A stretch of 22,800 bases of DNA from a virus. The translations under genes and the position numbers were made by a program. Location: positions 1-22,800 of IMG/VR virus record IMGVR_UViG_3300006990_000178. One strand, written 5' to 3'. A model generated the notes under the pieces. The model was not told where the DNA came from, made no database searches, and worked only from the letters and a program-made list of their open reading frames with translations. Of the stretch, positions 1-7,000 are shown one piece after another. Each line of letters begins with the position of its first letter. Position 1 is the first letter of the stretch.

Positions 1-2
1 AC

Positions 3-1742
3 CAACAATCTATCAAGCACAAAGATGAACTACGCGTAGACGCAGGCATGAAGCGCAAAAACGGTAAGGTTCAGTCAATGACTATCGATAACGAAGTCAA
101 AGACGTACTAACCAACCCAGACCGTATGCACATCACTGTAGTCGACAGCTTCTCGTTCCCGTTCGTCCGTTGCAACATCAACAACGGCGACAGCGCAGCG
201 TATTACTTCAACGCCGAGCGCCCTATCTATATGTACAACTTCAAAGACGAACCGTTGTTCGAGATAGAAAAAGCTGACCCCGACTTCTACAAAGGCATCT
301 TCGACATGTTCGAAGACGAAATGAAAGAGATAGGCAAAACCGAATATCCAGTTGTGCTACGTGACTACCATACCGACATGTACTTCAACGGAGTATTCGA
401 CCCCAACCTCAATCAATTCACTACAGAGTATCCACTCACGCAAACAAGCAGAGCCAGCGTTGAGTCCTTTATGTTGAGCCACGGACGTGCAGCACCAGAC
501 TTCATCCCTGATGCACGCATCATCTTTGACCCAACCAAAGACGACGTAGCAGTCAACCTCAAAAAGGTGCCCTACTACGTCAACACGTACACTCGCAGCA
601 AGTACATGCTTGAAGCAGTCGACCCCGACGAGCCGTTAGAGTTTGGTCATGCAAGAAACATTCAACACTTGACCCCCAACATCTTTCTTTTGCTCGATCA
701 CATACTTGGCAACGGGCAAGAAGAGTTTGAGCGCTTCATTAACTGGATGGCTTACATCTACCAGACTCGGCAAAAGACTAAGACCAGCTGGGTACTCAGC
801 GGTACACAGGGCACAGGTAAAGGTTTGTTCTACAACACAGTCATCAAACCGTTATTCACCGAGTCACAAGCCCCTATGCGAGCACTCGAATCCATTGAAG
901 AGCAGTTCAACCTATTTATGCGCAACGCACTCTTCTTAGTTGTTGACGAATTCCACATGGGTTCAGCCAAAACAGGCACTAGCAAGATTGCTGACAAGCT
1001 CAAAAACTGGATTGCAGAAAAGAATGTGTCAATTCGGGCAATGCGTAGCAACAGCGTACAAGTCGAAAGCTACTGCAACTTCTTGTTTTTCACCAACAGA
1101 CTTGATGCAGTCAAGATCGACACAGGTGACCGACGTTACAACATCGCTCCTCGACAGGACACTAAGCTTCTTGACGCGCACCCTGAGCTGCCAGACAAGT
1201 TGTACAACATGGACAACGAATTACGAGCCTTCGCTGGTGTGCTTAACACCTTCAAATACGAAGAACGATTCATCCATGTACCTATCGACAACCGTGCTAA
1301 AGAACAAATGCGCACCGTTGGCATGACAGTCTTCGAAGAGTTCTGCAAAGCTATCAGCGACGGAAACCTTGGCCATTTCGCAGACATCTTAGACATCAAC
1401 ACAGGCACAGTCGCGTTCGCAAACGAAATTATGACCGCTCAGCGTTTTGTTAAAAACTGGATTGCAGAAGCTAAAGACCCATACGTAATACTACCAACGG
1501 AACACTTGCGAACCGTGTTCCACATACAAACCGAGCAAAACCCTCGTCTCAGCCAACGTGAGTTCATCAAACGGTTACAACGTCATGGGTTAGAACCAAC
1601 GCGCAAACGTCAGTTTTCTGCTGACAGGGCGCAAAACCCTATCCGAGGCATAGAAACGCAATGGCATATCTCGGATAAAAATCTGCAAGCCATCATCGAT
1701 ACTCACTTTGAGGACGAAGATAGAAAGCTCTTGCGGGCTTAA
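3..1742 (+). CDS. Primase-helicase, D5/DUF5906-type SF3-like ATPase (5' truncated)
   Basis: The frame is open to the left edge of the window: codons before the ATG at 48 read QQSIKHKDELRVDAG, so the true start lies upstream. Numbered from that ATG, the C-terminal half carries an ATPase core: Walker A GTQGTGKG (about 252-259), Walker B LVVDEF (297-302), an SF3 motif-C-like NFLFFTN (344-350) and a possible arginine finger in TGDRRYNI. This set and order are typical of the helicase part of phage D5-like or NrS-1-type (DUF5906) primase-helicases, which open the duplex at the replication fork. I cannot see the primase/polymerase active site, which would lie in the missing N-terminal part. The last ~130 residues look like the family's C-terminal DNA-binding extension. 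It leads the replication block. Family call good, exact subfamily less sure. Confidence 0.85.
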   Translation, partial: QQSIKHKDELRVDAGMKRKNGKVQSMTIDNEVKDVLTNPDRMHITVVDSFSFPFVRCNINNGDSAAYYFNAERPIYMYNFKDEPLFEIEKADPDFYKGIFDMFEDEMKEIGKTEYPVVLRDYHTDMYFNGVFDPNLNQFTTEYPLTQTSRASVESFMLSHGRAAPDFIPDARIIFDPTKDDVAVNLKKVPYYVNTYTRSKYMLEAVDPDEPLEFGHARNIQHLTPNIFLLLDHILGNGQEEFERFINWMAYIYQTRQKTKTSWVLSGTQGTGKGLFYNTVIKPLFTESQAPMRALESIEEQFNLFMRNALFLVVDEFHMGSAKTGTSKIADKLKNWIAEKNVSIRAMRSNSVQVESYCNFLFFTNRLDAVKIDTGDRRYNIAPRQDTKLLDAHPELPDKLYNMDNELRAFAGVLNTFKYEERFIHVPIDNRAKEQMRTVGMTVFEEFCKAISDGNLGHFADILDINTGTVAFANEIMTAQRFVKNWIAEAKDPYVILPTEHLRTVFHIQTEQNPRLSQREFIKRLQRHGLEPTRKRQFSADRAQNPIRGIETQWHISDKNLQAIIDTHFEDEDRKLLRA

Positions 1743-1745
1743 AAC

Positions 1746-1762
1746 TATTAGCTATACTAATA
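1746..1762. promoter_or_regulatory. Palindromic motif copy 1 (TATTAGCTATACTAATA)
   Basis: Six-base arms TATTAG and CTAATA flank a 5-base spacer. It lies between the primase-helicase stop and the nuclease gene, ending 25 bases before the ATG at 1788. It contains TATACT (1753-1758), preceded by TTGCGG (1731-1736) at 16-base spacing, so it may overlap a sigma70-type promoter. The same motif recurs at 3741, 8602 and 15935. Its function as operator or promoter is inferred. Confidence 0.65.
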
Positions 1763-1787
1763 ACAACGAAGCAGGAATATTCGTACT

Positions 1788-2543
1788 ATGAATCTTACCC
1801 AGAGCCAACGGCCTGATATAGACAAGGCTTTTGAAGTACCTGAACAACTCGGACCAGTTAAAGCGTGGTCCTACTCAGCCCTAAAAGTTTTCGAAGAATG
1901 CCCTTACCGCACCTACATATCACGTGTGCGACGAGTCCAAGAGCCATCTAGCCCAGCAGCTGACCGTGGCACACAAATTCACCAAGAGGCTGAGGACTAC
2001 GTCAACGGCACGCTCGGTGACTTCCCACAAAGCTTAGCTAAGTTCCGAGACGACTTCGAAGAACTACGCAGCCTGTATGCAGACGCTAAAGTCGAACTCG
2101 AAGGTGAGTGGGGCTTCAACACAGAGTGGGCACCTGTCGGCTGGATGGAGCCAAAGACATGGGCACGTATCAAACTCGACGCCCTTGTACACGAAGACGA
2201 AGGCAGTGCACGAGTCATCGACTACAAGACAGGAAAGAAGTTTGGCAACGAGATTACTCATTCGCAGCAGTGTTTGCTGTATGCCATTGGCACGTTCTTT
2301 CGCTATCCACATCTCGACTTTGTTCAGACCGAGCTGTGGTATCTAGACAAAGGTGAAATGACAACCAAGACATACACACGAGCCGATGCTATGCAGTTTG
2401 CCCCCGGCTTTCACAAACGCGCCATCGCTATGACAACGTGTGAAGACTTTGCGCCTACACCGAGTAAGCAAGCATGTCGCTGGTGCTCGTTCAAAAACGC
2501 CAATGGTGAAGAACCCGCTGAGTGTCAGTGGGGCGTTAGTTAA
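1788..2543 (+). CDS. PD-(D/E)XK nuclease, Cas4/RecB-like, with Fe-S cysteines
   Basis: This 251-residue protein has the RecB/Cas4-type nuclease (PDDEXK_1) motifs in order: GTQIH with H65, KLDALV with D131, IDYKTGK with D145 and K147, then Q160/Q161 and Y165. One cysteine near the N-terminus (C38 in EECPY) and three near the C-terminus (C230, C233, C246) match the one-plus-three layout that holds a 4Fe-4S cluster in Cas4 and AddB. Family knowledge predicts a metal-dependent DNA exonuclease, likely acting in replication or recombination. An AGGAA ribosome site sits 10 bases before the ATG. It follows palindrome copy 1 and is followed by a strong terminator, so it may be its own transcription unit. 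No cas1, cas2 or CRISPR array is present, so a replication role is more likely than adaptation. Confidence 0.88.
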   Translation: MNLTQSQRPDIDKAFEVPEQLGPVKAWSYSALKVFEECPYRTYISRVRRVQEPSSPAADRGTQIHQEAEDYVNGTLGDFPQSLAKFRDDFEELRSLYADAKVELEGEWGFNTEWAPVGWMEPKTWARIKLDALVHEDEGSARVIDYKTGKKFGNEITHSQQCLLYAIGTFFRYPHLDFVQTELWYLDKGEMTTKTYTRADAMQFAPGFHKRAIAMTTCEDFAPTPSKQACRWCSFKNANGEEPAECQWGVS

Positions 2544-2548
2544 TCCCT

Positions 2549-2569
2549 CTAAGTTGCGGCACAACTTAG
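2549..2569 (+). other. Perfect stem-loop after the nuclease stop codon
   Basis: Arms CTAAGTTG (2549-2556) and CAACTTAG (2562-2569) pair perfectly around the loop CGGCA. It starts 6 bases after the stop codon and lies just upstream of the terminator hairpin. It could protect the 3' end of the transcript or be a protein site. It has no T-run of its own. Confidence 0.55.
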
Positions 2570-2574
2570 TGTTT

Positions 2575-2610
2575 GCCCCGGTAGGTGAGTGGTCTACCGG
2601 GGCTTTTTTA
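2575..2610 (+). terminator. Rho-independent terminator
   Basis: A perfect 10-base-pair stem GCCCCGGTAG / CTACCGGGGC (2575-2584 with 2594-2603) encloses a 9-base loop and is followed directly by six T. This is a textbook intrinsic terminator on the + strand, ending the unit that holds the Cas4-like nuclease. The next gene starts only 17 bases later without an obvious promoter, so downstream genes probably depend on partial read-through or an unseen start. Confidence 0.9.
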
Positions 2611-2626
2611 TGTCTGGAGATAAATC

Positions 2627-2818
2627 ATGGACCACAAACAAGAACTACGAGCCACAAGCCTTCTACTCGGCGGCATCACTGAAGATGTCGTCTTCGACGT
2701 GTTAGCAATGGAAGCTGACGCAAACGGCAAACCATTCGACGAGTTCCAACTCGAAGACTTGCCAGTGCACATAAGACAACTTAACGATCGAATCAAATCA
2801 CAGGGGGAAGTTTCATGA
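2627..2818 (+). CDS. Small hypothetical protein (63 aa)
   Basis: This is a short acidic protein of 63 residues, with no signal peptide or membrane segment. A GGAG ribosome site lies 9 bases before the ATG, and its TGA overlaps the next ATG (ATGA at 2815-2818), which supports real translation and coupling. It lies immediately after the terminator at 2575-2610. I do not recognise a family. The even mixture of acidic and hydrophobic residues, with repeated D/E-L patterns, suggests a small folded helical protein such as an accessory or host-takeover factor. That is only a guess from size and position. Confidence 0.6.
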   Translation: MDHKQELRATSLLLGGITEDVVFDVLAMEADANGKPFDEFQLEDLPVHIRQLNDRIKSQGEVS

Positions 2819-3057
2819 GTTTTTTCTTTCGACTACTTACCGTAGTTGAACTCATTCATTGGCTAAAACGACTTAAGGAAACAGGCTATGCAGATGTGGC
2901 ACAAACGCAAAGACGAGAGTCTGATCCAATTTGCACTTGTAACAGAGCCACCCGAAGCAATGTATTGGACGACTTACAAGCTCAAAGTCACAGATGTGCA
3001 GCTTGTTACCAAGGTGCCTGCCAAAGACAAAACCCATATTCGGAGAGAGATTTATGA
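2815..3057 (+). CDS. Doubtful overlapping small ORF (80 aa)
   Basis: The start is well supported: GGGGGAAG lies 6 bases before the ATG, and the ATG overlaps the previous stop codon. The first ~27 residues (MSFFFRLLTVVELIHWLKRL...) look like a short amphipathic or membrane-associated helix. From 2888 onward, however, the same DNA is read in another frame by a more protein-like ORF, and the tail here is unusually rich in Cys, Arg and Gln. Either this is a genuine short peptide with an overlapping tail, or the ribosome site serves mainly to couple translation into the following ORFs. Product unknown, call tentative. Confidence 0.35.
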   Translation: MSFFFRLLTVVELIHWLKRLKETGYADVAQTQRRESDPICTCNRATRSNVLDDLQAQSHRCAACYQGACQRQNPYSERDL

Positions 3058-3169
3058 AGACATTGTCACCCGTGAAAGAGCGCCGCACACGAACACGGTA
3101 TCTAAAAAGCGTAAAGACGCCGTCCGTGACAATGCTAAAACCCGGCGGAAACAACAAAAAACTAGGTAA
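2888..3169 (+). CDS. Small basic hypothetical protein (93 aa)
   Basis: An AAGGA ribosome site lies 8 bases before this ATG. The protein has a plausible beta-rich first half (ESLIQFALVTEPPEAMYWTTYKL) and a strongly basic C-terminus rich in Lys and Arg, which suggests nucleic-acid contact. It overlaps the 2815 ORF upstream and the GP88-like gene downstream by 116 bases, each in a different frame. I do not recognise a family. In the overlap with 2815-3057 this frame gives the more natural protein, so I favour it as the coding frame there. Confidence 0.55.
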   Translation: MQMWHKRKDESLIQFALVTEPPEAMYWTTYKLKVTDVQLVTKVPAKDKTHIRREIYEDIVTRERAPHTNTVSKKRKDAVRDNAKTRRKQQKTR

Positions 3170-3740
3170 TAAGGTCACCACTGGCGCGTGGAAAAACGCT
3201 GCAATCTACAGCTTGACGCTCGAAGAACGCACCACCTGCCCTTCCGACTGCGAGCAATGGGACACGTGCTACGGTAACAACATGCCGTTTGCTGCGCGTT
3301 ACGATCATACACACCCTATGTTCCTCACCAATTTAGAAGAAAACATCAGCGATCTAATCTGCAAACACATATGGAAAGGACAACCACTAGCTATCAGGCT
3401 ACACGTACTAGGCGACTTCTTCAGTGTCGACTACGTTAACTTCTGGAACGACTACGTTGTTGGATGGGACATGCTCCACGTATGGGGATATACGCACCAC
3501 GATCCACAGTCCGAAATCGGTGAAGCCATTACCCGCATGAACACAATGGACAACTGCTACGTTAGGTTCTCTGACTCTAAGTTCACAGCACCAATGAACC
3601 TACAAGCCAACGTCATTGCTTCAGAAAGTGAACGACATACCGGCCTCATCTGCCCTGAGCAAAGAGGCGTCAAACTTAGCTGCGGTGATTGCGCTATGTG
3701 TTGGACCAGCAACAAGGCTATCAATTTTTTGCAACATTAA
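3054..3740 (+). CDS. GP88/DUF7227-like cysteine-rich phage protein
   Basis: I place the start at ATG 3054 because GGAGAG sits 6-7 bases upstream; the frame is open further up (an ATG at 2994), but without such a site. The 228-residue protein has LKPGGNNKKLGNKV, then IYSLTLEERTTCPSDC...DTCYGNN (C62, C66, C72), a central RLHVLGDFFSVDYVNFW segment, and a C-terminal cluster CPEQ...CGDCAMCW (C200, C210, C213, C216). This layout resembles the phage 'gene product 88' / DUF7227 proteins, whose function is not established. The cysteine groups suggest a metal or Fe-S centre, which is an inference. It ends one base before palindrome copy 2 and so closes the transcription unit of small genes. Confidence 0.7.
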   Translation: MKTLSPVKERRTRTRYLKSVKTPSVTMLKPGGNNKKLGNKVTTGAWKNAAIYSLTLEERTTCPSDCEQWDTCYGNNMPFAARYDHTHPMFLTNLEENISDLICKHIWKGQPLAIRLHVLGDFFSVDYVNFWNDYVVGWDMLHVWGYTHHDPQSEIGEAITRMNTMDNCYVRFSDSKFTAPMNLQANVIASESERHTGLICPEQRGVKLSCGDCAMCWTSNKAINFLQH

Positions 3741-3757
3741 TATTAGCTGTGCTAATA
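3741..3757. promoter_or_regulatory. Palindromic motif copy 2 (TATTAGCTGTGCTAATA)
   Basis: This is the best copy: the arms extend to 8 bases (AATATTAG / CTAATATT, 3739-3759). It sits in the short gap after the GP88-like gene and ends 29 bases before the helicase ATG at 3787. TTGCAA (3729-3734) and TAATAT (3753-3758) at 18-base spacing form a possible sigma70 promoter that the palindrome would overlap, as expected for an operator. Inference from repetition and placement. Confidence 0.7.
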
Positions 3758-3786
3758 TTCTTAAACAGAAAGGTGCCATTAGGATT

Positions 3787-5139
3787 ATGAAACCGTTCAA
3801 ACATCAAACTACAACCACCGACTTCATCCTTAGTAAGCCCGGTGTACTCATTACCTCCGACCCCGGTACAGGCAAAACACGCAGCGTAATCGATGCGTTT
3901 GTTAAGCGTGGCTTCGGTGACGGTCGTATGCTTGTACTCGCCCCGCTTTCTATCTTGGAAGCCTCGTGGGGTGACGACATACGTAAGTTCGCACCGCAGC
4001 TGTCGTACTCAGTTGCATACGCTAAAAACCGTATGAAAGCGTTTGATGAAGAGACAGACGTCGTCATCACCAACCACGACGCAGTCAAATGGCTTGCACA
4101 AAACCCCGGCTACCTTGAGCCATTCAGCACTATCTGCATCGACGAGTTCACAGCGTTCAAAAACGCAAACAGCCAGCGCTCCAAGAATGCTGCAAAGATC
4201 ATGAGTAACTTTGACTACCGCATTGCAATGTCAGGTACGCCTAACAGCAACACCATCCTCGACGTGTGGCACCCAACACTTCTTGTAGACGATGGTGAAC
4301 GCCTCGGTAAACGGTTCTACAGTTTCCGTAGCGCGGTGTGCCAGCCACAGTTCAACGGCTTTGCTAACGTGTGGATAGACAGACCCGACGCACAAGAAAT
4401 TGTTGCCTCTGCTCTCTTCGACATCAACATCCGCTTCTCTCTTGAGGAATGCATCGACATGCCAAAGCAAGTTGTGTCGACACGTTACGTTGACCTCAAC
4501 AAACAAACGATGGACGCGTACAAGATCCTTGCCGAAGACAGTGTGCTTTACACACCACAAGGCACAATCAACGCAGTCCATGCCGGTGCCAAGGTTAAAA
4601 AACTACTGCAGCTGTGCACTGGCGCAGTCTATGACGAAAACGGTAAAGCTCAGGGCATACACGCTGAGCGTTACGACCTAGTAATGCAACTGGTGCAGGA
4701 GCGTAAGCACTCGCTGGTTGCATTCAACTGGAAACACGAGCGAGACCATCTGGTCGAACTCGCTGAAAAGCTATCGATTAAGTACGGCGTGATCGATGGC
4801 TCCACAGCCGCACACAAACGCAAAGACATTGTTGACCGCATGCAGGCGGGGCAGCTTCAGGTTGTATTCGCCCACCCGCAGTCTGCAGGACATGGTCTCA
4901 CCATGACCAAAGCAACCACGGTGATCTGGGCGTCCCCCACCTACAACGCTGAGCACTACCAGCAGTTCAATCGACGCATCTATCGCGCTGGTCAAACCCA
5001 ACGCACAGAGGTCATACGGATTGCCGCTCAGGATACGTGGGAACCTGAAGTGTACGACAAGCTAGAAACCAAACTAGGCCGAATGGATGAACTGCTCGGC
5101 ATACTCAACCAAACCACATCGTTAAGAGAATCAGCATGA
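3787..5139 (+). CDS. SNF2-type superfamily 2 DNA helicase/translocase
   Basis: The frame opens earlier (3616), but ATG 3787 is the sensible start: it follows palindrome copy 2 and avoids overlapping the GP88-like gene. The 450-residue protein has SF2 motifs in order: DPGTGKT (25-31), TNHDAVKWL, DEFTAFKN (motif II as DEFT), SGTP (motif III), a conserved SAGHGLTMTKA block and QQFNRRIYRAGQ (motif VI). The RRIYRAGQ form and the compact size match phage SNF2-like helicases that move along DNA and remodel or unwind it during replication or recombination. Its stop overlaps the next gene's ATG (ATGA at 5136), so the two are translationally coupled. Confidence 0.92.
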   Translation: MKPFKHQTTTTDFILSKPGVLITSDPGTGKTRSVIDAFVKRGFGDGRMLVLAPLSILEASWGDDIRKFAPQLSYSVAYAKNRMKAFDEETDVVITNHDAVKWLAQNPGYLEPFSTICIDEFTAFKNANSQRSKNAAKIMSNFDYRIAMSGTPNSNTILDVWHPTLLVDDGERLGKRFYSFRSAVCQPQFNGFANVWIDRPDAQEIVASALFDINIRFSLEECIDMPKQVVSTRYVDLNKQTMDAYKILAEDSVLYTPQGTINAVHAGAKVKKLLQLCTGAVYDENGKAQGIHAERYDLVMQLVQERKHSLVAFNWKHERDHLVELAEKLSIKYGVIDGSTAAHKRKDIVDRMQAGQLQVVFAHPQSAGHGLTMTKATTVIWASPTYNAEHYQQFNRRIYRAGQTQRTEVIRIAAQDTWEPEVYDKLETKLGRMDELLGILNQTTSLRESA

Positions 5140-5501
5140 ATATTAATGAACTAATAGAACAACGCGTAACCATCAAAAATCAAATCGATGAACTAAATGC
5201 GCAAATCAAAGACCTGCAAGAACAGCTTCGTGGTAACGAAACTATCTTGCTCAAAGAGTTGGATGCACAAGGATTGTCACGTACAGCTAATGACAAAGCC
5301 TCCGTATCCATCAACGAAGACACGGTCCCCGATGTCACCGACTGGGATGAACTCTACGCCCACATCGTTGACACCAAAGACTTCAGTCTTCTCCAACGCA
5401 GACCAAGTAGTACTGCTTACAAGGAGATACTCAAGCTCGGCGAGAATGTCCCCGGCCTGCAGCCACGAACCGTTCGCAAACTAAATATGCGCAAACTCTA
5501 A
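5136..5501 (+). CDS. Coiled-coil hypothetical protein (121 aa)
   Basis: The first ~45 residues are a clear heptad-like helix (NELIEQRVTIKNQIDELNAQIKD...), suggesting a dimer or trimer. The remainder has a compact domain with DVTDWDELYAHIV and the basic tail RTVRKLNMRKL. It overlaps the helicase stop by 4 bases and precedes the putative DNA-binding protein by 10 bases, so it belongs to the replication operon. I recognise the general style from marine phage replication clusters but no named family. A helicase partner or a DNA-structure accessory protein is possible and unproven. Confidence 0.75.
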   Translation: MNINELIEQRVTIKNQIDELNAQIKDLQEQLRGNETILLKELDAQGLSRTANDKASVSINEDTVPDVTDWDELYAHIVDTKDFSLLQRRPSSTAYKEILKLGENVPGLQPRTVRKLNMRKL

Positions 5502-5511
5502 GGATCAAGTT

Positions 5512-6204
5512 ATGCCTAAATCAGCAGTAGCAGTAAAAGAATCAGCAGCAATCTCTCTCGTATCAAACGACGTTCCAGCACACGTGCGCGCAGCACAAGG
5601 TGCGGGTCGTGGTAATGAGGATGTCGGTAGCGCAATCGCAATACCACGCATCAAGTTGCTGCAGAAAATGTCTCCCGAGGTCGACAAATATTCGCCCAAG
5701 CACATCGCTGGCGCAGACGTTGGCCACTTCATCAACAGCATCAGTAGTGAAGTCTACGGTGAAGAGCTGTACGCCGTCTCTCTCAAGTTCAAAGTAGAGT
5801 ATGTCGTGTGGCGTAGCATGGAAGCAGGCGGTGGCTTGCTCGGTAACTTCACCAACCAAGCAGATGCTGAAGCAGCAGTAGCCGCTCAGGAAAAGCCAAG
5901 CGAGTACGAGATCAAAGACACGCACTCACACATCTTGTTGCTTAAGAACCCTGAGACAGGTGACCTGTCCCATCCAATCATCATGGACTTTACCAGTTCA
6001 AAGCTACGTGTCTCACGCAGCTGGAACACGCAGATTGCCAGCAAAGGCGGCGATCGCTTCAGCAGCTTGTGGCGTCTCAAGTCACAACCCGTTGAGTCAC
6101 GCACTGGTCAACAGTTCATGAACCTCGACGTCGAGTGGGTTGGCTGGGTAACTGACGAGGACTATGCAGTTGCCGAAGGGTTATTCGACCAGTTCTCTGG
6201 ATAA
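5512..6204 (+). CDS. Hypothetical replication-cluster protein, possible ssDNA-binding protein
   Basis: This 230-residue protein has a flexible Ala/Gly-rich start, then IPRIKLLQKMSPEV, a GHFINSISSEVYGEEL segment and a beta-rich middle (LYAVSLKFKVEYVVWR). Later segments include a Ser/Lys-rich SSKLRVSRSW. Proteins starting with 'IPR-K-LQ-SPEV' are common next to phage helicases and nucleases; a single-strand DNA-binding role is sometimes proposed. No catalytic motif is visible. An AAGGA ribosome site overlaps the preceding stop codon. The next gene begins 3 bases after its stop codon, so it sits in a tight operon between the helicase partner and the VRR-NUC-like nuclease. Confidence 0.7.
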   Translation: MPKSAVAVKESAAISLVSNDVPAHVRAAQGAGRGNEDVGSAIAIPRIKLLQKMSPEVDKYSPKHIAGADVGHFINSISSEVYGEELYAVSLKFKVEYVVWRSMEAGGGLLGNFTNQADAEAAVAAQEKPSEYEIKDTHSHILLLKNPETGDLSHPIIMDFTSSKLRVSRSWNTQIASKGGDRFSSLWRLKSQPVESRTGQQFMNLDVEWVGWVTDEDYAVAEGLFDQFSG

Positions 6205-6207
6205 TGA

Positions 6208-6633
6208 ATGAACGAGCACGGATTCGTAAGGTCCGTGCATCGTCAGTTATCTCCTGACGTTTTTGTCTGGAAGATTAACGACAAGTATGCGGGCGGTGTG
6301 CCAGATGCGTTTTACGCTGGCCCTGCCCGCTGTTTATTCGTTGAGTACAAGTACGTAAAGCTACCTAAGCGAGACACAACGCTTGTCAAAACAAGCCTGT
6401 CTGAACAACAAAAGCTTTGGTTGGACAGGATGTTAGCTATGGACAAGCAGGTAGCTCTAGTTATAGGATCAGTATTAGGAAACATAATAATTGATAAGGA
6501 CTGGGACTCCCCAATCCCGACAGAACTATTTAGACAGCGCGCTATGTCTACGAAAGCTGTTGCTCAGTGGATATCAGCGTTCTGTTTGGAAAAATGCCAT
6601 GACTACGAAGAAGGATTCTTCCGTGGCTGCTAA
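6208..6633 (+). CDS. VRR-NUC-like PD-(D/E)XK endonuclease
   Basis: This 141-residue protein carries GVPDAFY (D33) followed by CLFVEYKYV (E46, K48), the PD...ExK signature of VRR-NUC and related small nucleases. The Q in SEQQKLWLDRM fits the helix that follows in this family. Such proteins cut branched or nicked DNA, and in phages they are often placed in recombination or resolvase roles. Start: ATG 6208 lies 3 bases after the previous stop (another ATG at 6204 is in a different frame). Its 3' end overlaps the XRE regulator by 35 bases. The residues after ~100 are not part of the core fold and have no recognised function. Confidence 0.78.
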   Translation: MNEHGFVRSVHRQLSPDVFVWKINDKYAGGVPDAFYAGPARCLFVEYKYVKLPKRDTTLVKTSLSEQQKLWLDRMLAMDKQVALVIGSVLGNIIIDKDWDSPIPTELFRQRAMSTKAVAQWISAFCLEKCHDYEEGFFRGC

Positions 6634-6961
6634 TAACCTGAGAAAAATTTGGGACTTAAGAAAGTCCGAAATAGGCGTCACTCAAACCGAAGCAGCCAAG
6701 AAGCTAGGTTGGACACAGGGCGCACTCGCTCAATACCTAAACAACATCACAGATCTTAACCCGCCTGCAGTTATCAAGCTGGCAAATTTTCTAGGGGTAG
6801 ATCCTCGAGAAATTGACCCCAGCGCTAACCTTGATGACTACCCTCAGTACCTCAGCTTACCTACCGGTGCTCGGTCAAAAATTACAATAGACCTATCACG
6901 TAAATGGAAAGCAACTGTGCACGACAACGGGTCAATCACGATTACACCAAGCAAAAAATAG
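6599..6961 (+). CDS. XRE/Cro-CI family transcriptional regulator (120 aa)
   Basis: The frame is open upstream, but ATG 6599 is preferred, with GGA about 8-9 bases before it. Residues ~27-72 form a typical XRE helix-turn-helix: VTQTEAAKKLGWTQGALAQYL, then LNPPAVIKLANFLGVDPREI. The C-terminal ~45 residues form a small beta segment (SKITIDLSRKWKATVHDNGS) and lack a LexA-type peptidase domain, so RecA-driven self-cleavage is not expected. It is encoded co-directionally between the nuclease and the attP/integrase region, not divergently as in lambda. It is the obvious candidate for the lysogeny switch and for binding the TATTAG palindromes; this is inference. Confidence 0.85.
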   Translation: MTTKKDSSVAANNLRKIWDLRKSEIGVTQTEAAKKLGWTQGALAQYLNNITDLNPPAVIKLANFLGVDPREIDPSANLDDYPQYLSLPTGARSKITIDLSRKWKATVHDNGSITITPSKK

Positions 6962-6978
6962 CTGTCTCATTGGGACAG
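6962..6978 (+). other. Short inverted repeat after the regulator gene
   Basis: CTGTCTC (6962-6968) pairs with GGGACAG (6972-6978) around ATT, with one T-G wobble. It begins right after the regulator stop codon. There is no good T-run, so it is a weak terminator at best. Its right arm belongs to the 9-base word GGGACAGTT (6972-6980), which returns at 7158-7166 on the other side of the attP-like core. Confidence 0.45.
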
Positions 6979-7000
6979 TTCAATGCTAAACAAAGTGAAA

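Noticed and set aside
1788-2543. CRISPR adaptation module based on the Cas4-like protein
   Set aside because: No Cas1, Cas2, effector gene or repeat array is nearby.
2815-3169. Programmed frameshift joining the 2815 and 2888 ORFs
   Set aside because: No slippery heptamer was evident near the switch point, and the second ORF has its own AAGGA site and ATG, so separate starts explain it better.
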